From: Devosia crocina
GTDB taxonomy: Bacteria > Pseudomonadota > Alphaproteobacteria > Rhizobiales > Devosiaceae
Length of the DNA: 64,000 bases
NCBI RefSeq assembly: GCF_900116545.1
Contig: NZ_FPCK01000001.1
Coordinates: 1,550,001 to 1,614,000 of the forward strand
Reading direction: 5' to 3'
In this document: one piece after another, positions 1-9,476 of the stretch
Layout of the letters: every line of letters starts with the position of its first letter
Numbering within the stretch: the first letter of the stretch is position 1
Notes under the pieces: generated by a model
The model's input: only the letters and a program-made list of their open reading frames with translations
What the model was told of the DNA's origin: nothing
The model's database searches: none
Position numbers and translations under genes: made by a program

Positions 1-24
1 ATCCCCAGCATTGGTATTAGGCTC

Positions 25-1101
25 ATGTCCGAAGCGCAAAACGTGCCATCAAACGGCCTTTCCTATAAGCAGGCAGGCGTCGACATCGATGCCGGAAATG
101 CGCTTGTGGAAGCTATCAAGCCTGCGGTGCGCTCGACGCGCCGGCCCGGCGCAGATGGCGAGATCGGCGGCTTCGGCGGGCTGTTCGATCTCAAGGCCGC
201 CGGCTTTGTCGATCCAGTCCTGGTCGCAGCCAATGACGGGGTCGGCACCAAGCTCAAGATTGCCATCGACACGGGCAAGCATGACACGATTGGCCAGGAT
301 CTCGTTGCCATGTGCGTCAACGACCTCGTCGTCCAGGGCGCCGAGCCGCTGTTCTTCCTCGATTATTTCGCGACCGGTAAGCTCGATGTCGCCCAGGGCA
401 CTGCGATCGTGGAGGGCATCGCCCATGGCTGCCGCCTCGCTGGCTGCGCGCTGATCGGCGGGGAAACCGCTGAAATGCCGGGCATGTATCACGGCAACGA
501 CTATGACCTTGCCGGCTTTGCCGTCGGAGCTGCCGAGCGCAATGCCCTCCTCCCCCGCAAGGACATCGCGGCCGGTGACACGCTCGTTGCCATCGCCTCT
601 TCCGGAGTACATTCCAACGGCTATTCGCTCGTCCGCAAGATTGTCGATGTTTCGGGCCTTGCCTGGACTGATGCAGCCCCGTTCGAAACCGGCAAATCGC
701 TGGCCGAAGCCCTGCTCGAGCCGACCCGCATCTATGTCAAACCGCTTCTCGCCGCGCTCAAGTCAGGCCTCGGCATCAAGGCTCTCGCCCACATCACCGG
801 CGGCGGCTTCATCGACAATATCCCCCGGGTCCTGCCTGATGAACTTGCTGCCGATATCGATCTTGGCGCAGTCACCCTGCCCCCGGTCTTCGGCTGGTTG
901 TCCAAGGTCGGCGGCATGACCGAACGCGAAATGCTCCGCACCTTCAATTGCGGCGTCGGCATGCTCGTCGCGGTCGCTCCGGAAGACGCCGACAAACTCG
1001 TCGACAGCCTCAACGCCGCCGGGGAAACCGCCGCGATTGTCGGCCAATTGACCGCGCGAGGCGATGAAGCCGTGACCTTCCGCGGAAAGCTCGCCCTGTG
1101 A
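25..1101 (+). CDS. purM: Phosphoribosylformylglycinamidine cyclo-ligase (AIR synthetase)
   Basis: The 358-residue product matches the full length of PurM, which closes the imidazole ring of FGAM to give AIR using ATP in the cytoplasmic de novo purine pathway. Visible family motifs include [11 protein letters not shown] near residue 73, [12 protein letters not shown] near 97, [11 protein letters not shown] near 150 and [11 protein letters not shown] near 193. It starts at the first ATG after the window edge; the upstream promoter is not in view. Its stop overlaps the purN start by four bases (GTGA), so the two are translationally coupled. This is a confident assignment from motifs and context. 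Confidence 0.97.
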   Translation: MSEAQNVPSNGLSYKQAGVDIDAGNALVEAIKPAVRSTRRPGADGEIGGFGGLFDLKAAGFVDPVLVAANDGVGTKLKIAIDTGKHDTIGQDLVAMCVNDLVVQGAEPLFFLDYFATGKLDVAQGTAIVEGIAHGCRLAGCALIGGETAEMPGMYHGNDYDLAGFAVGAAERNALLPRKDIAAGDTLVAIASSGVHSNGYSLVRKIVDVSGLAWTDAAPFETGKSLAEALLEPTRIYVKPLLAALKSGLGIKALAHITGGGFIDNIPRVLPDELAADIDLGAVTLPPVFGWLSKVGGMTEREMLRTFNCGVGMLVAVAPEDADKLVDSLNAAGETAAIVGQLTARGDEAVTFRGKLAL

Positions 1102-1682
1102 GCCGGAAGAAGGTCGGCGTTCTCATTTCCGGCCGTGGCTCCAACCTGTCCGCCCTTATCGAGGCCGCACGCGACCCCAATTATCCGGCCGATATCGTCG
1201 GCGTGCTCTCCAACAAGGCCGCCGCGCCGGGTCTTGCAACTGCCGCACACGAGGGCATAGCCACGGCTTCGCTGGCACAAAGCAAGTTTCCCAGCCGGGA
1301 GATGTTCGAAGACACAATGACCCAGGTGCTCGAAAGCTGGGAAGTGGACATCGTCTGTCTTGCCGGTTTCATGCGCGTTCTTGGCGAAGATTTCGTGTCC
1401 CACTGGCAGGGTCGGCTGATCAACATCCACCCCTCTCTCCTGCCCGCCTATAGGGGCCTTGACACCCACGCCCGTGCCCTCGCCGATGGCGCCACCGAAC
1501 ACGGCTGCACCGTTCATTTCGTTACCCTCGGTCTCGACGAAGGTCCTGCCATTCTCCAGGCCCGCGTTCCGGTTCTCGCCGGCGACACACCCGAAACCCT
1601 CTCCGCCCGCGTTCTCGTCGAAGAGCACCGCCTCTACCCGCAAGCCCTCGCCAAGCTGGCCCGCGGCGAGGTGACAATCTAG
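1098..1682 (+). CDS. purN: Phosphoribosylglycinamide formyltransferase
   Basis: PurN transfers a formyl group from 10-formyltetrahydrofolate to GAR in purine synthesis. The 194-residue protein has the N-terminal [12 protein letters not shown] substrate loop, the catalytic [13 protein letters not shown] block carrying the Asn and His, and the later LDEGPAI block with the catalytic Asp. It starts with GTG inside the last codons of purM, in the usual purMN operon. It is slightly shorter than E. coli PurN (212 residues) at the C terminus but no catalytic element is missing. Confidence 0.96.
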   Translation: MSRKKVGVLISGRGSNLSALIEAARDPNYPADIVGVLSNKAAAPGLATAAHEGIATASLAQSKFPSREMFEDTMTQVLESWEVDIVCLAGFMRVLGEDFVSHWQGRLINIHPSLLPAYRGLDTHARALADGATEHGCTVHFVTLGLDEGPAILQARVPVLAGDTPETLSARVLVEEHRLYPQALAKLARGEVTI

Positions 1683-1796
1683 CCCCGCGAACCTGGAAGC
1701 GGCCATCACCGCAATTGATCTCTCCCATCGTCAGAATCGGTTCGACCTTTGTTCGGGCCGGGCGTACTGAACTGCGGCTTGACCGGGAGAATGGCG

Positions 1797-2687
1797 ATGA
1801 GTCTGCGTGATTGGTTATGGATCATTGCCCTTGGCACGATTTGGGGCTTCTCCTTTATCTTCAATGCGGTGCTGATCCGCGAGATCGGGCCCGTCTGGGT
1901 CGCCACCCTGCGCGTCTCGATTGGCGCGCTCGGCTGTTGGGCAGTGCTTTTCGCCTTGCGCAAGCCGGTGCCGCGCGATCGTAAACTTTGGCTGCAACTG
2001 GGCGCACTCGGGCTCTTGTCCTACGCCATTCCCTTTGCCCTGTTTCCGCTCGCCCAGGCGCATCTGGCCAGCGGCATCGCCGCGATCATCAACGCCCTTA
2101 CCCCCATGGTCACCGCGATCATTTCCCATTTTTGGATCGGCGGTGAAAAGGCGAGCCCGACAAAATTCACCGGCGTCGGCATCGGCTTCGTAGGCGCAAC
2201 CATTCTCGTCTCGCCGGCGCTGTCCGGCGGCGGCAGCTCCCAGATCTGGGCAGTGATCGCCTGTCTCTGCGCTGCCTTCTGCTATGGACTTTCGCTCAAC
2301 ATCACGCGCAGCTTCCGGCACATCGAGCCATCGGCCTTCGCAGCGATCGCGATGAGCGGCTCAGCCATTCTCGCCCTGCCTGTCGCCTTTGCGGCCGAAG
2401 GCATTCCGGTCATGACGCGGCCCGAAACCTATGGCGCGGCTCTGGCCATCGGGCTCCTGTCGACCGCCTTTACCTTCCAGATCATGTATCGCATCCTGCC
2501 GCGCGTGGGGCCGACCAACTTTGCCACCACCACTTTCATTGCGCCGATTTCGGCCATTGTCATCGGCGTTCTGGTGCTCAAGGAGACCATCCTGCCGATC
2601 CAGTTTGTGGGAATGCTGGTGATCTTCGTGGGGCTGCTGTTCATCGATGGGCGCATCCGCCACATCCTCCGGCGCAAGCCCGCCTGA
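1797..2687 (+). CDS. DMT-superfamily (EamA) permease
   Basis: This is a 296-residue membrane protein with about ten hydrophobic segments in two EamA-type halves; the opening WIIALGTIWGFSFIFNA is the typical first helix of drug/metabolite exporters. The reading frame is open further upstream, but the ATG at 1797 has a GGGAGA ribosome site six bases before it, whereas the ATG at 1791 is too close, so 1797 is preferred. Substrate cannot be read from sequence. It follows purMN by about 115 bases and is probably an independent gene. Confidence 0.85.
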   Translation: MSLRDWLWIIALGTIWGFSFIFNAVLIREIGPVWVATLRVSIGALGCWAVLFALRKPVPRDRKLWLQLGALGLLSYAIPFALFPLAQAHLASGIAAIINALTPMVTAIISHFWIGGEKASPTKFTGVGIGFVGATILVSPALSGGGSSQIWAVIACLCAAFCYGLSLNITRSFRHIEPSAFAAIAMSGSAILALPVAFAAEGIPVMTRPETYGAALAIGLLSTAFTFQIMYRILPRVGPTNFATTTFIAPISAIVIGVLVLKETILPIQFVGMLVIFVGLLFIDGRIRHILRRKPA

Positions 2688-2739
2688 GCTTTGGCGGAAC
2701 TCTCCGAGCGAGCCATCGTTGGCTCAAAAGGAGAAAGCC

Positions 2740-3075
2740 ATGCCCGATCGCACACCTGAAATCGACCCGCGTCCCAATCCCGAGATCGTTCCGCAGCCTG
2801 AGCCGCCTCAGCCACAGCCGGTCGATCCGGTGCCGCCCAGCCCGCAAGAAGTGCCGGATCAGGGCCCTGGTGTCGAGGACCCCATATCCCCGATCCCGGA
2901 ACAACTGCCGCCCGATGCACCTGTCGATCGCGGACATCATCCAGCCCCGCCGATGCCGGTTCATCTGCCGACGTCTGACGCATCCGATCCCGAGGGTAAT
3001 CCGGTTCGAAACAACAAGCCCGACGAGCTGGATTACAGTCTGCCGCCCGAGCCGCTCAACGACTGGAATCCATAG
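2740..3075 (+). CDS. Proline-rich small hypothetical protein
   Basis: A strong ribosome site (AAAAGGAGA) lies five bases before an ATG that opens a 111-residue frame. The product is about one quarter proline, rich in Asp and Glu, with repeated P-x-P and PQP runs and no signal peptide or membrane segment, so it is probably disordered. It lies 52 bases after the permease gene and just before a large inverted repeat. I recognise no family. The good ribosome site and biased composition argue for a real gene; function unknown. Confidence 0.6.
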   Translation: MPDRTPEIDPRPNPEIVPQPEPPQPQPVDPVPPSPQEVPDQGPGVEDPISPIPEQLPPDAPVDRGHHPAPPMPVHLPTSDASDPEGNPVRNNKPDELDYSLPPEPLNDWNP

Positions 3076-3094
3076 CGGACGCTACCAAGCAACT

Positions 3095-3217
3095 GCCCCT
3101 CACCCTAACCCTCTCCCCATAGGGGCGAGGGGATCAGATCCAGTTTGACGCAGGCCCTGTCCGCACCCGCCGGCCCAGTCCCCTCGCCCCTATGGGGAGA
3201 GGGCTAGGGTTAGGGGC
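3095..3217. repeat. REP-like long inverted repeat
   Basis: Two 39-base arms (3095-3133 and 3179-3217) are reverse complements at 37 of 39 positions, separated by 45 bases. Each arm also contains its own small palindrome (CCCCATAGGGG and CCCCTATGGGG). This resembles the CCCTCACCCTAACCCTCTCCCC intergenic repeats found in many copies in hyphomicrobial genomes. It sits between two convergent genes and could also act as a bidirectional transcription stop. No second copy was noticed elsewhere in this window. Confidence 0.8.
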
Positions 3218-3242
3218 CTTCCGAAAACGCAGGCCTCATCTC

Positions 3243-3536
3243 TTAACCGTCGACGCCCTCAACGATCACAAAATCCAGCTCGCCCGCCTTGCTGCGAAGC
3301 TCAGCCAACCCCTCATATTGCGCTGTGTCATAGGCTGAAAGGGCCGCTTCGTAGCTGTCGAACTCGACCACGACCGTGCGTTGCCGTGATGTCCCTTCGG
3401 TCACGGTGTTTCTGCCGCCGCGCACGATAAAGCGCCCGCCGACACTGTCGAGAAAAGGACCCACGGCCGCCTGGTAAATCTTGTACTGCTCCGGATCGAT
3501 GATATCGACCCGCACAACCCAATATCCCTTGGCCAT
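3243..3536 (-). CDS. DUF1330 family protein
   Basis: The 97-residue protein has the DUF1330 (dimeric alpha-beta barrel-like) pattern: an opening KGYWVVRVDIIDPEQY, a central GRFIVRGG followed by a variable loop, and RTVVVEFDSYEAA. The family is widespread but biochemically uncharacterised. An AAGGAGG ribosome site lies just before its ATG, and gatB ends 14 bases upstream, so it is the last gene of the GNAT-GNAT-gatB run. It ends directly at the inverted repeat. Confidence 0.88.
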   Translation of the reverse strand: MAKGYWVVRVDIIDPEQYKIYQAAVGPFLDSVGGRFIVRGGRNTVTEGTSRQRTVVVEFDSYEAALSAYDTAQYEGLAELRSKAGELDFVIVEGVDG

Positions 3537-3550
3537 GGGTCCTCCTTTCG

Positions 3551-5050
3551 CTATTCGATGCCGAGCTTTTTCTTCATCAGCTCGTTAAGCGCCTGCGGAT
3601 TGGCCTTGCCGCCCGAAGCCTTCATCGCTTGACCAACGAACCACCCGATCATGGTCGGCTTGGCCAACACCTTGGCCACCTGATCGGGATTGGCAGCGAT
3701 GATCTCGTCGACGATCTTTTCGATGGCGCCAAGATCTGTCACCTGCTTGAGCCCGCGACGCTCCACGATTTCGGCCGGATCGCCTTCAGGCTCCTCCGCA
3801 ATCATGATCTGCAGCACATCCTTGCCGCCCTTGGAGGAGATAGTACCCCCAGCGATCAGATCGACCAGACCAGCGATCTGAGCAGGCTGCAGGTGGGTCT
3901 CCCAAACAGCAAGTCCCTGGCTGTTCGCAAAGGCTGCGACATCGCCATTGAGGATATTGGCAACAGCCTTGCCATCCCGCTTGCTGCCCCCATGGGCGAC
4001 GCAGGCCTCGTAATAGTCGGCCGTTTCCCGGTCCAGTGTCAGCACCATCGCATCATAGGCAGTCACGCCATAATCGGCGATGAATCGGGCCTGCTTTTCG
4101 TCAGGCAGTTCGGGAAGGTGCTGCGAGAGTTCGGAGATAAAGGCATCGTCGAATTCGAGCGGCAGCAGGTCGGGATCGGGGAAGTAGCGATAATCATGCG
4201 CTTCCTCCTTGGACCGCATCGAGCGCGTTTCGCCATTTTTCGGGTCGAACAGCCGGGTTTCCTGATCGATGGCACCGCCATCTTCCAGAATGTCGATCTG
4301 GCGGCGCGCTTCGTATTCGATCGCCTGGCCGGCAAAGCGGATCGAGTTGACGTTCTTGATTTCGCAGCGCGTGCCGAACTCGCCACCGGGACGACGCACG
4401 GAGACGTTCACGTCGGCGCGCATGGAGCCCTGTTCCATGTTGCCGTCACAGGTGCCGAGATAGCGCAGGATGGTGCGCAGCTTGCTCAGATACGCCTTGG
4501 CTTCTTCGGACGAGCGCAGATCCGGCTTGGACACGATTTCCATCAGCGCCACGCCTGAGCGGTTGAGATCGACAAAGCTCATGTTCGGGTGCTGGTCGTG
4601 GATCGACTTGCCCGCATCCTGCTCCAGATGCAGACGCTCGATGCCGATCTCGATCTGCTCCCCATCCACGTCGAGCAACACCTTGCCCTCGCCCACGATC
4701 GGGTCCTTGAACTGGGAAATCTGATAGCCCTGCGGCAGATCGGGATAGAAGTAGTTCTTGCGGTCGAACACCGAACGCTTGTTGATCTGCGCCTTGAGCC
4801 CGAGCCCGGTGCGCACGGCTTGGCGAACGCATTCTTCGTTGATGGTCGGCAGCATGCCGGGCATGGCCGCATCGACGAAACTGACATTGGCGTTGGGCGG
4901 GTTGCCGAAAGCGGTCGACGATCCGGAAAAGAGCTTGCTCTCGCTCGTCACCTGGGCATGCACTTCCATGCCGATGATAACCTCCCAGTCGCCGGTCGAA
5001 CCGGAAATCAGGCGCTTCTTGTCGGGGGTGCGGGTATCGACGAGGGTCAT
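3551..5050 (-). CDS. gatB: Aspartyl/glutamyl-tRNA(Asn/Gln) amidotransferase subunit B
   Basis: GatB binds the misacylated tRNA and activates the Glu or Asp side chain in the GatCAB complex that makes Gln-tRNA(Gln) and Asn-tRNA(Asn). The 499-residue protein shows the kinase-like core with [17 protein letters not shown], the signature [28 protein letters not shown], and the C-terminal YqeY-like tail. The frame is open to 5113, but that would overlap the upstream acetyltransferase by 50 bases; the ATG at 5050 lies 13 bases after that gene's stop. gatC and gatA are not in the window. Confidence 0.96.
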   Translation of the reverse strand: MTLVDTRTPDKKRLISGSTGDWEVIIGMEVHAQVTSESKLFSGSSTAFGNPPNANVSFVDAAMPGMLPTINEECVRQAVRTGLGLKAQINKRSVFDRKNYFYPDLPQGYQISQFKDPIVGEGKVLLDVDGEQIEIGIERLHLEQDAGKSIHDQHPNMSFVDLNRSGVALMEIVSKPDLRSSEEAKAYLSKLRTILRYLGTCDGNMEQGSMRADVNVSVRRPGGEFGTRCEIKNVNSIRFAGQAIEYEARRQIDILEDGGAIDQETRLFDPKNGETRSMRSKEEAHDYRYFPDPDLLPLEFDDAFISELSQHLPELPDEKQARFIADYGVTAYDAMVLTLDRETADYYEACVAHGGSKRDGKAVANILNGDVAAFANSQGLAVWETHLQPAQIAGLVDLIAGGTISSKGGKDVLQIMIAEEPEGDPAEIVERRGLKQVTDLGAIEKIVDEIIAANPDQVAKVLAKPTMIGWFVGQAMKASGGKANPQALNELMKKKLGIE

Positions 5051-5063
5051 GCTTGGGCGGGTC

Positions 5064-5549
5064 CTATGCCGCTTCCCGAAGAGGTTTCCGGAAGCGTATT
5101 TTATCGAGGTCATAGTTCAGGCTGGCAGAGAATTTCAAACCGCGCCAGATAGGCTCATAGCCCTGTCGCGAATAGAAGCGCACTGCCCCGGCATTGCCGG
5201 CATAGGTTTCGAGCTCGGCATGCGCGAAACCTTCCAAGGCGATAGCCTCTTCCAGAGCCGCAAGCAAGGCCGCACCGACCCCGCGTCCCTGCGCCTCGGG
5301 TGCAACCCAAAGATCGGATATGGTTTCGTCCGACAGCTCGCGCGCACCCCATCCGAGCAAAGTCCCGCCTTCTTCGCCAACGAGGATCGTGTGTGGGTGG
5401 GCCGCGCAGAAGTCGATGAATTCGGTATGGAGCTTTTCCCCATCGGTACGCCCGGCGTCATGCCTGCCAAACGCGCTCTCGCGCCAGGCGGCAATGCCGA
5501 TTGCGCCCAGCGTCGGGGCGTCGGCTGTCTGCGCGCGCCGGGTGATCAA
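5064..5549 (-). CDS. GNAT family N-acetyltransferase
   Basis: This 161-residue protein has a complete GNAT fold: the acetyl-CoA loop [14 protein letters not shown] near residue 84 and the C-terminal [19 protein letters not shown] with the usual Tyr. The acceptor substrate is unknown. Its ATG overlaps the stop of a second GNAT gene upstream by four bases (ATGA), and gatB follows 13 bases downstream, so the three are one transcript. Confidence 0.9.
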   Translation of the reverse strand: MITRRAQTADAPTLGAIGIAAWRESAFGRHDAGRTDGEKLHTEFIDFCAAHPHTILVGEEGGTLLGWGARELSDETISDLWVAPEAQGRGVGAALLAALEEAIALEGFAHAELETYAGNAGAVRFYSRQGYEPIWRGLKFSASLNYDLDKIRFRKPLREAA

Positions 5550-6049
5550 TCGACCGCCCCCTCGATGGGGTGCAACGCCTTTTCGAGATGCACGCTCATG
5601 AACGGTTCGTGGGCACGCCGTCCTTCGCCGCGCAACGCCAGGATATGATAACCCTGCTTCTCATAGAAGCGAACGGCCCGCACGTTGTCCGCCGGCGTTT
5701 CCAGATGCACGCGCCTCGCGCCTTGCATTTCCAGAATCATTTCCATGCGGCTCAGCAGTTGCGCGCCAATGCCATTGCCCTGCATGTCCGGCATGACGAA
5801 GAGATATGGGATATAGCTGCGGCGCGGGGAGCGGCAGCACCAGCCCACCACGATGCCATTGATGGTGGCGACGATAGCGTTCTGCCAATTCATCCCCGCG
5901 GCCTGGCTGAGACGCGTTCGTTCGCTTTCACGCTGTCCCGGCCGCTCGTCGAGCAGCGGTCTTATCCCGGTGTCCCAGGCCGAAAATGCGATATCGGACA
6001 TGCGCGGGGCGTCGGAGATTTCGGCTTTGCGAATTTTGATAACCGCCAT
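5546..6049 (-). CDS. GNAT family N-acetyltransferase (second copy)
   Basis: The 167-residue product has the GNAT acetyl-CoA motif MQGNGIGAQLLSRME and the C-terminal NVRAVRFYEKQGYHI. It resembles its downstream neighbour in length and motif layout, suggesting an old tandem duplication, but the acceptor-binding N termini differ. It is first in the GNAT-GNAT-gatB-DUF1330 run. Substrate is unknown. Confidence 0.9.
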   Translation of the reverse strand: MAVIKIRKAEISDAPRMSDIAFSAWDTGIRPLLDERPGQRESERTRLSQAAGMNWQNAIVATINGIVVGWCCRSPRRSYIPYLFVMPDMQGNGIGAQLLSRMEMILEMQGARRVHLETPADNVRAVRFYEKQGYHILALRGEGRRAHEPFMSVHLEKALHPIEGAVD

Positions 6050-6098
6050 GGCCCAATCTCCATTCTCTCGCCCCAGGCGCCCGGCCGGTGGCGCAAAG

Positions 6099-6413
6099 CT
6101 AGCGCGCCCTCTTGCGGGCAGCGATGATGCCCTTTTCGTAGTTTATGTTCCAGTCGATCAGCGTCCGCCACAGCAGCTCCGCCTGATCCTCGTCCAGTTC
6201 GAGATCGAGGCTGCGGCTGCGCACCTTGCCAATGATCGCCTCGATCCGCACGGGATCGAAAGCCTCGTGCGGGTCCGTCTTGATCTCCGCCATTCTTGTC
6301 ACATAGCGATGACGCTCGGCAAGCAAAGTCAAAAGGCTCTGATCGATCCGGTCGATCTCGGACCGGACATCGTCCTTGGTTTCACATGCAGCGGGCAGTT
6401 TTGCGGCGGTCAC
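6099..6413 (-). CDS. Chorismate mutase, AroQ type
   Basis: The protein converts chorismate to prephenate, the entry to Phe and Tyr synthesis. The 104-residue all-helical domain contains KDDVRSEIDRIDQSLLTLL, RHRYVTRMAEIK and a C-terminal LLWRTLIDWNINYE. The frame is open to 6512, but a GTG at 6413 with a GAGGA ribosome site eight bases upstream gives the usual size for free-standing AroQ mutases; the extra N-terminal residues would be non-homologous. About 50 bases separate it from the GNAT genes downstream, so it may be co-transcribed with them. Confidence 0.88.
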   Translation of the reverse strand: MTAAKLPAACETKDDVRSEIDRIDQSLLTLLAERHRYVTRMAEIKTDPHEAFDPVRIEAIIGKVRSRSLDLELDEDQAELLWRTLIDWNINYEKGIIAARKRAR

Positions 6414-6602
6414 GGGCAGTCCTCGGTCCAGTTGTGCCCCGTTTGTGTGCACCGCTCGGCGCGTGATTTCAACCGTCGGAAATGACAAAAACGCGGTTAC
6501 GGCGCGCGCCATCCTCCGAAGCGCAGCTTAGCCTCTAGGGACAGTGGCGTGCCCCAATATCGCAGCGACCCACCACCCCACATCACACGCCGGCCCACCT
6601 CC

Positions 6603-6646
6603 CAAATGCAAAACCGCCGGCCATTCTCCCGAACAACCGGCGGTTC
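6603..6646 (-). terminator. Rho-independent terminator after gyrA
   Basis: A perfect 9-base stem (6612-6620 with 6637-6645, AACCGCCGG arms) lies just past the gyrA stop and is followed on the minus strand by TTTTGCATTT. Confidence 0.8.
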
Positions 6647-6651
6647 CAAGC

Positions 6652-9390
6652 TTATTCCTCGGCGGGTGGGGCGAGATCATCGCCCTCTTCGTCCTCCGGT
6701 TCGCTGATCCTCTCCACCGAAACCACTTTCTCGCCCTCGGCGGTATCGAAGACGATCACGCCCTGCGAGCCGCGGCTGACGAGGCGGATGGGCTTGTCAC
6801 CGCCCACCGGCAGGCGGATGGTCTGGCCGCCATTGCTGATCAGCATGATCTGATCCTCATCGGCGACAGGGAAGCTGGCGACAAGCTGGCCATTGCGCTT
6901 GTTGACCGCCATGGCGACGATCCCCTTACCGCCACGGCCGGTGATGCGATACTCGTGGCTCGAGGTTCGCTTGCCATAGCCGTTCTCGGAGATGGTCAGG
7001 ATGAACTGCTCGATGGCGCTCATCTGGGCATAGCGCTCCTGCGGCAAGGCGCCGACTTCCACCCCTGCCTCGTCGGGGCTCTCCTCTGTCTCTTCTTCGC
7101 CGCGTACCGCGCGGCTCATCTTGAGATAGGCCGCGCGCTCCTCGGCAGTGGCGTCGGAATGGTTGATCACGGCCATCGAAATGACTGTGTCGCCTTCCGC
7201 AAGCTGGATGCCGCGGACCCCCATGGAATCGCGTCCCTTGAAGAGGCGAACGTCGTCGGCCTGGAAGCGGATCGCCTGACCCATGGCCGTCGTCAGCAAG
7301 ACGTCGTCATTGACCGTGCAGGTGTCGACCCCGACAATGGCATCGCCCTCGTCGAGCTTCATGGCGATCTTACCGTTCTGGCGCACCTCGACAAAGTCAG
7401 CTAGCGAGTTCCGGCGCACCGTGCCCCGGGTCGTGGCAAACATGATGTCGAGATTGCCCCACGAGGTTTCATCCTCGGGCAGCGGCATGATCGAGGTGAT
7501 CCGCTCGCCCTGCTCGAGCGGCAGGATATTGATCAGCGCCTTGCCCCGGGCATTGGCGGCCGCCAGCGGCAAGCGCCAGACCTTGAGCTTGTAGGCGATG
7601 CCGCGACTCGTGAAGAACAGCACCGGTGTGTGCGTATTGGCAACGAACAGGCGCGACACGAAATCCTCGTCGCGCGTCGACATGCCCGAACGACCCTTGC
7701 CGCCGCGATTCTGCGCACGGTAGGTCGAAAGCGGCACCCGCTTGATATAGCCGCCGTGGCTCACGGTCACGACCATGTCTTCGCGCGCAATGAGGTCTTC
7801 GTCCTCGAAATCCGCTGCGTGGTCCGAAATCTCGGTCCGGCGCGGCGAACCAAATTCGTCGCGCACCGCTTCCAGCTCCTCGCGGATGATTTCGATGACG
7901 CGCTGCCGCGAGCGCAGGATGTCGAGATAGTCCTCGATTTCGGCGCCGAGCCCATTGAGTTCGTCGCCGATTTCGTCGCGGCCAAGGGCCGTGAGGCGCG
8001 CCAGACGCAGTTCGAGAATGGCGCGTGCCTGTTCTTCCGAAAGGTTGAACGTGCCATCGTCATTGATCCGGTGACGCGGGTCGTCGATCAGCTTGATCAG
8101 CGGGGCCACATCGGCTGCCGGCCAGCGGCGGGTCATCAACTGCTCGCGTGCCGTCGCCGGATCCGGCGCGGTGCGGATTAAGGCAATCACTTCGTCGATA
8201 TTGGCAACGGCAACAGCCAGACCGACCAGCACATGGGCACGGTCGCGCGCCTTGTTGAGGAGAAACCGGGCCCGACGCGTCACCACTTCCTCGCGGAAAG
8301 CGATGAAGCAGTCGAGAATCTGCTTGAGATTCATCAGCTCCGGCTTGCCGCCATTGAGCGCCACAAAGTTGCAGCCGAACGAGGACTGCAGCGCCGTGAA
8401 CCGATAAAGCTGATTCAGCACCACCTCGGGCAGCGCATCGCGCTTGACCTCGATGACGACGCGCATGCCCTCGCGGCTCGATTCATCGCGAAGATCGGCA
8501 ATGCCCTCGATCCGCTTGTCGCGCACCAGTTCTGCAATGCGCTCAACCATCGCCGCCTTGTTCACCTGATAGGGAATTTCGGTGATGACGATGGCTTCGC
8601 GTTCCTTGCGCACTTCCTCGATGGTCGAGCGCCCGCGCACGATGATCGAACCGCGGCCTGTTTCATAAGCCTGGCGAATGCCGGCCCGGCCAAGAATGAC
8701 GCCGCCCGTCGGGAAATCCGGCCCCGGCAGATGCTCGATCAGCTCTTCCGTCGTGATCGCGGGATTGTCGAGCACGGCGAGCGTCGCATTGATCGTCTCG
8801 GCCAGATTGTGCGTCGGCACATTGGTCGCCATGCCCACGGCGATGCCGCCACCGCCATTGACCAGCATGTTTGGAAACCGCGCCGGCAAGACGTTCGGCT
8901 CCCGCTCGGAGCCGTCATAGTTGTCGCGGAAATCGACCGTGTCCTTGTCGAGATCATCGAGCATGAAGCCGGTGATCTTGCGCATGCGCACTTCGGTGTA
9001 ACGCATGGCCGCCGGCATATCGCCGTCGACTGAACCAAAATTGCCCTGCCCTTCCACCAGCATCTGGCCCATGGAAAATTCCTGAGCCATGCGCACGAGC
9101 GCCATATAGACGGCGCTATCGCCATGCGGATGGTATTTACCGATAACGTCACCGACGACGCGCGCCGATTTGCGGAACGGCTTGTTGTAGTCGTAGCCGT
9201 TCTCGTTCATCGAGAACAGGATGCGGCGATGCACAGGCTTCAAACCGTCCCGCACATCCGGCAAGGCGCGGCTGACGATCACGCTCATGGCGTAATCGAG
9301 ATAGCTCTTGCGCATTTCGTCGGTGATGTGGATCGGTGCGATGTCTGAGCCGGGCGTTCTGCCGCTCACATCTTCGGGCGTATCTGTCAC
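6652..9390 (-). CDS. gyrA: DNA gyrase subunit A
   Basis: GyrA is the breaking-rejoining subunit of gyrase, which introduces negative supercoils with GyrB. The 912-residue protein has the N-terminal [19 protein letters not shown], the catalytic Tyr at residue 131 in [10 protein letters not shown], and six beta-pinwheel repeats including the GyrA-box-like [10 protein letters not shown] near residue 570. In the quinolone-determining region Ser92 matches E. coli Ser83, but residue 96, equivalent to Asp87, is Met (codon 9103-9105), which is unusual. The ATG at 9390 gives the expected N terminus. It is monocistronic with its own terminator. Confidence 0.98.
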   Translation of the reverse strand: MTDTPEDVSGRTPGSDIAPIHITDEMRKSYLDYAMSVIVSRALPDVRDGLKPVHRRILFSMNENGYDYNKPFRKSARVVGDVIGKYHPHGDSAVYMALVRMAQEFSMGQMLVEGQGNFGSVDGDMPAAMRYTEVRMRKITGFMLDDLDKDTVDFRDNYDGSEREPNVLPARFPNMLVNGGGGIAVGMATNVPTHNLAETINATLAVLDNPAITTEELIEHLPGPDFPTGGVILGRAGIRQAYETGRGSIIVRGRSTIEEVRKEREAIVITEIPYQVNKAAMVERIAELVRDKRIEGIADLRDESSREGMRVVIEVKRDALPEVVLNQLYRFTALQSSFGCNFVALNGGKPELMNLKQILDCFIAFREEVVTRRARFLLNKARDRAHVLVGLAVAVANIDEVIALIRTAPDPATAREQLMTRRWPAADVAPLIKLIDDPRHRINDDGTFNLSEEQARAILELRLARLTALGRDEIGDELNGLGAEIEDYLDILRSRQRVIEIIREELEAVRDEFGSPRRTEISDHAADFEDEDLIAREDMVVTVSHGGYIKRVPLSTYRAQNRGGKGRSGMSTRDEDFVSRLFVANTHTPVLFFTSRGIAYKLKVWRLPLAAANARGKALINILPLEQGERITSIMPLPEDETSWGNLDIMFATTRGTVRRNSLADFVEVRQNGKIAMKLDEGDAIVGVDTCTVNDDVLLTTAMGQAIRFQADDVRLFKGRDSMGVRGIQLAEGDTVISMAVINHSDATAEERAAYLKMSRAVRGEEETEESPDEAGVEVGALPQERYAQMSAIEQFILTISENGYGKRTSSHEYRITGRGGKGIVAMAVNKRNGQLVASFPVADEDQIMLISNGGQTIRLPVGGDKPIRLVSRGSQGVIVFDTAEGEKVVSVERISEPEDEEGDDLAPPAEE

Positions 9391-9476
9391 GGGGTGATTC
9401 TACGTTGGTTTCTTTGCCCCATATCTAGCGGATTTCCGGGCAAATTGCCAATTTCACCCCCAATGGGCTGTGGAGA

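Noticed and set aside
732..1709. 325-codon minus-strand frame over purM and purN
   Set aside because: Shadow of the purMN genes with no domain or ribosome site.
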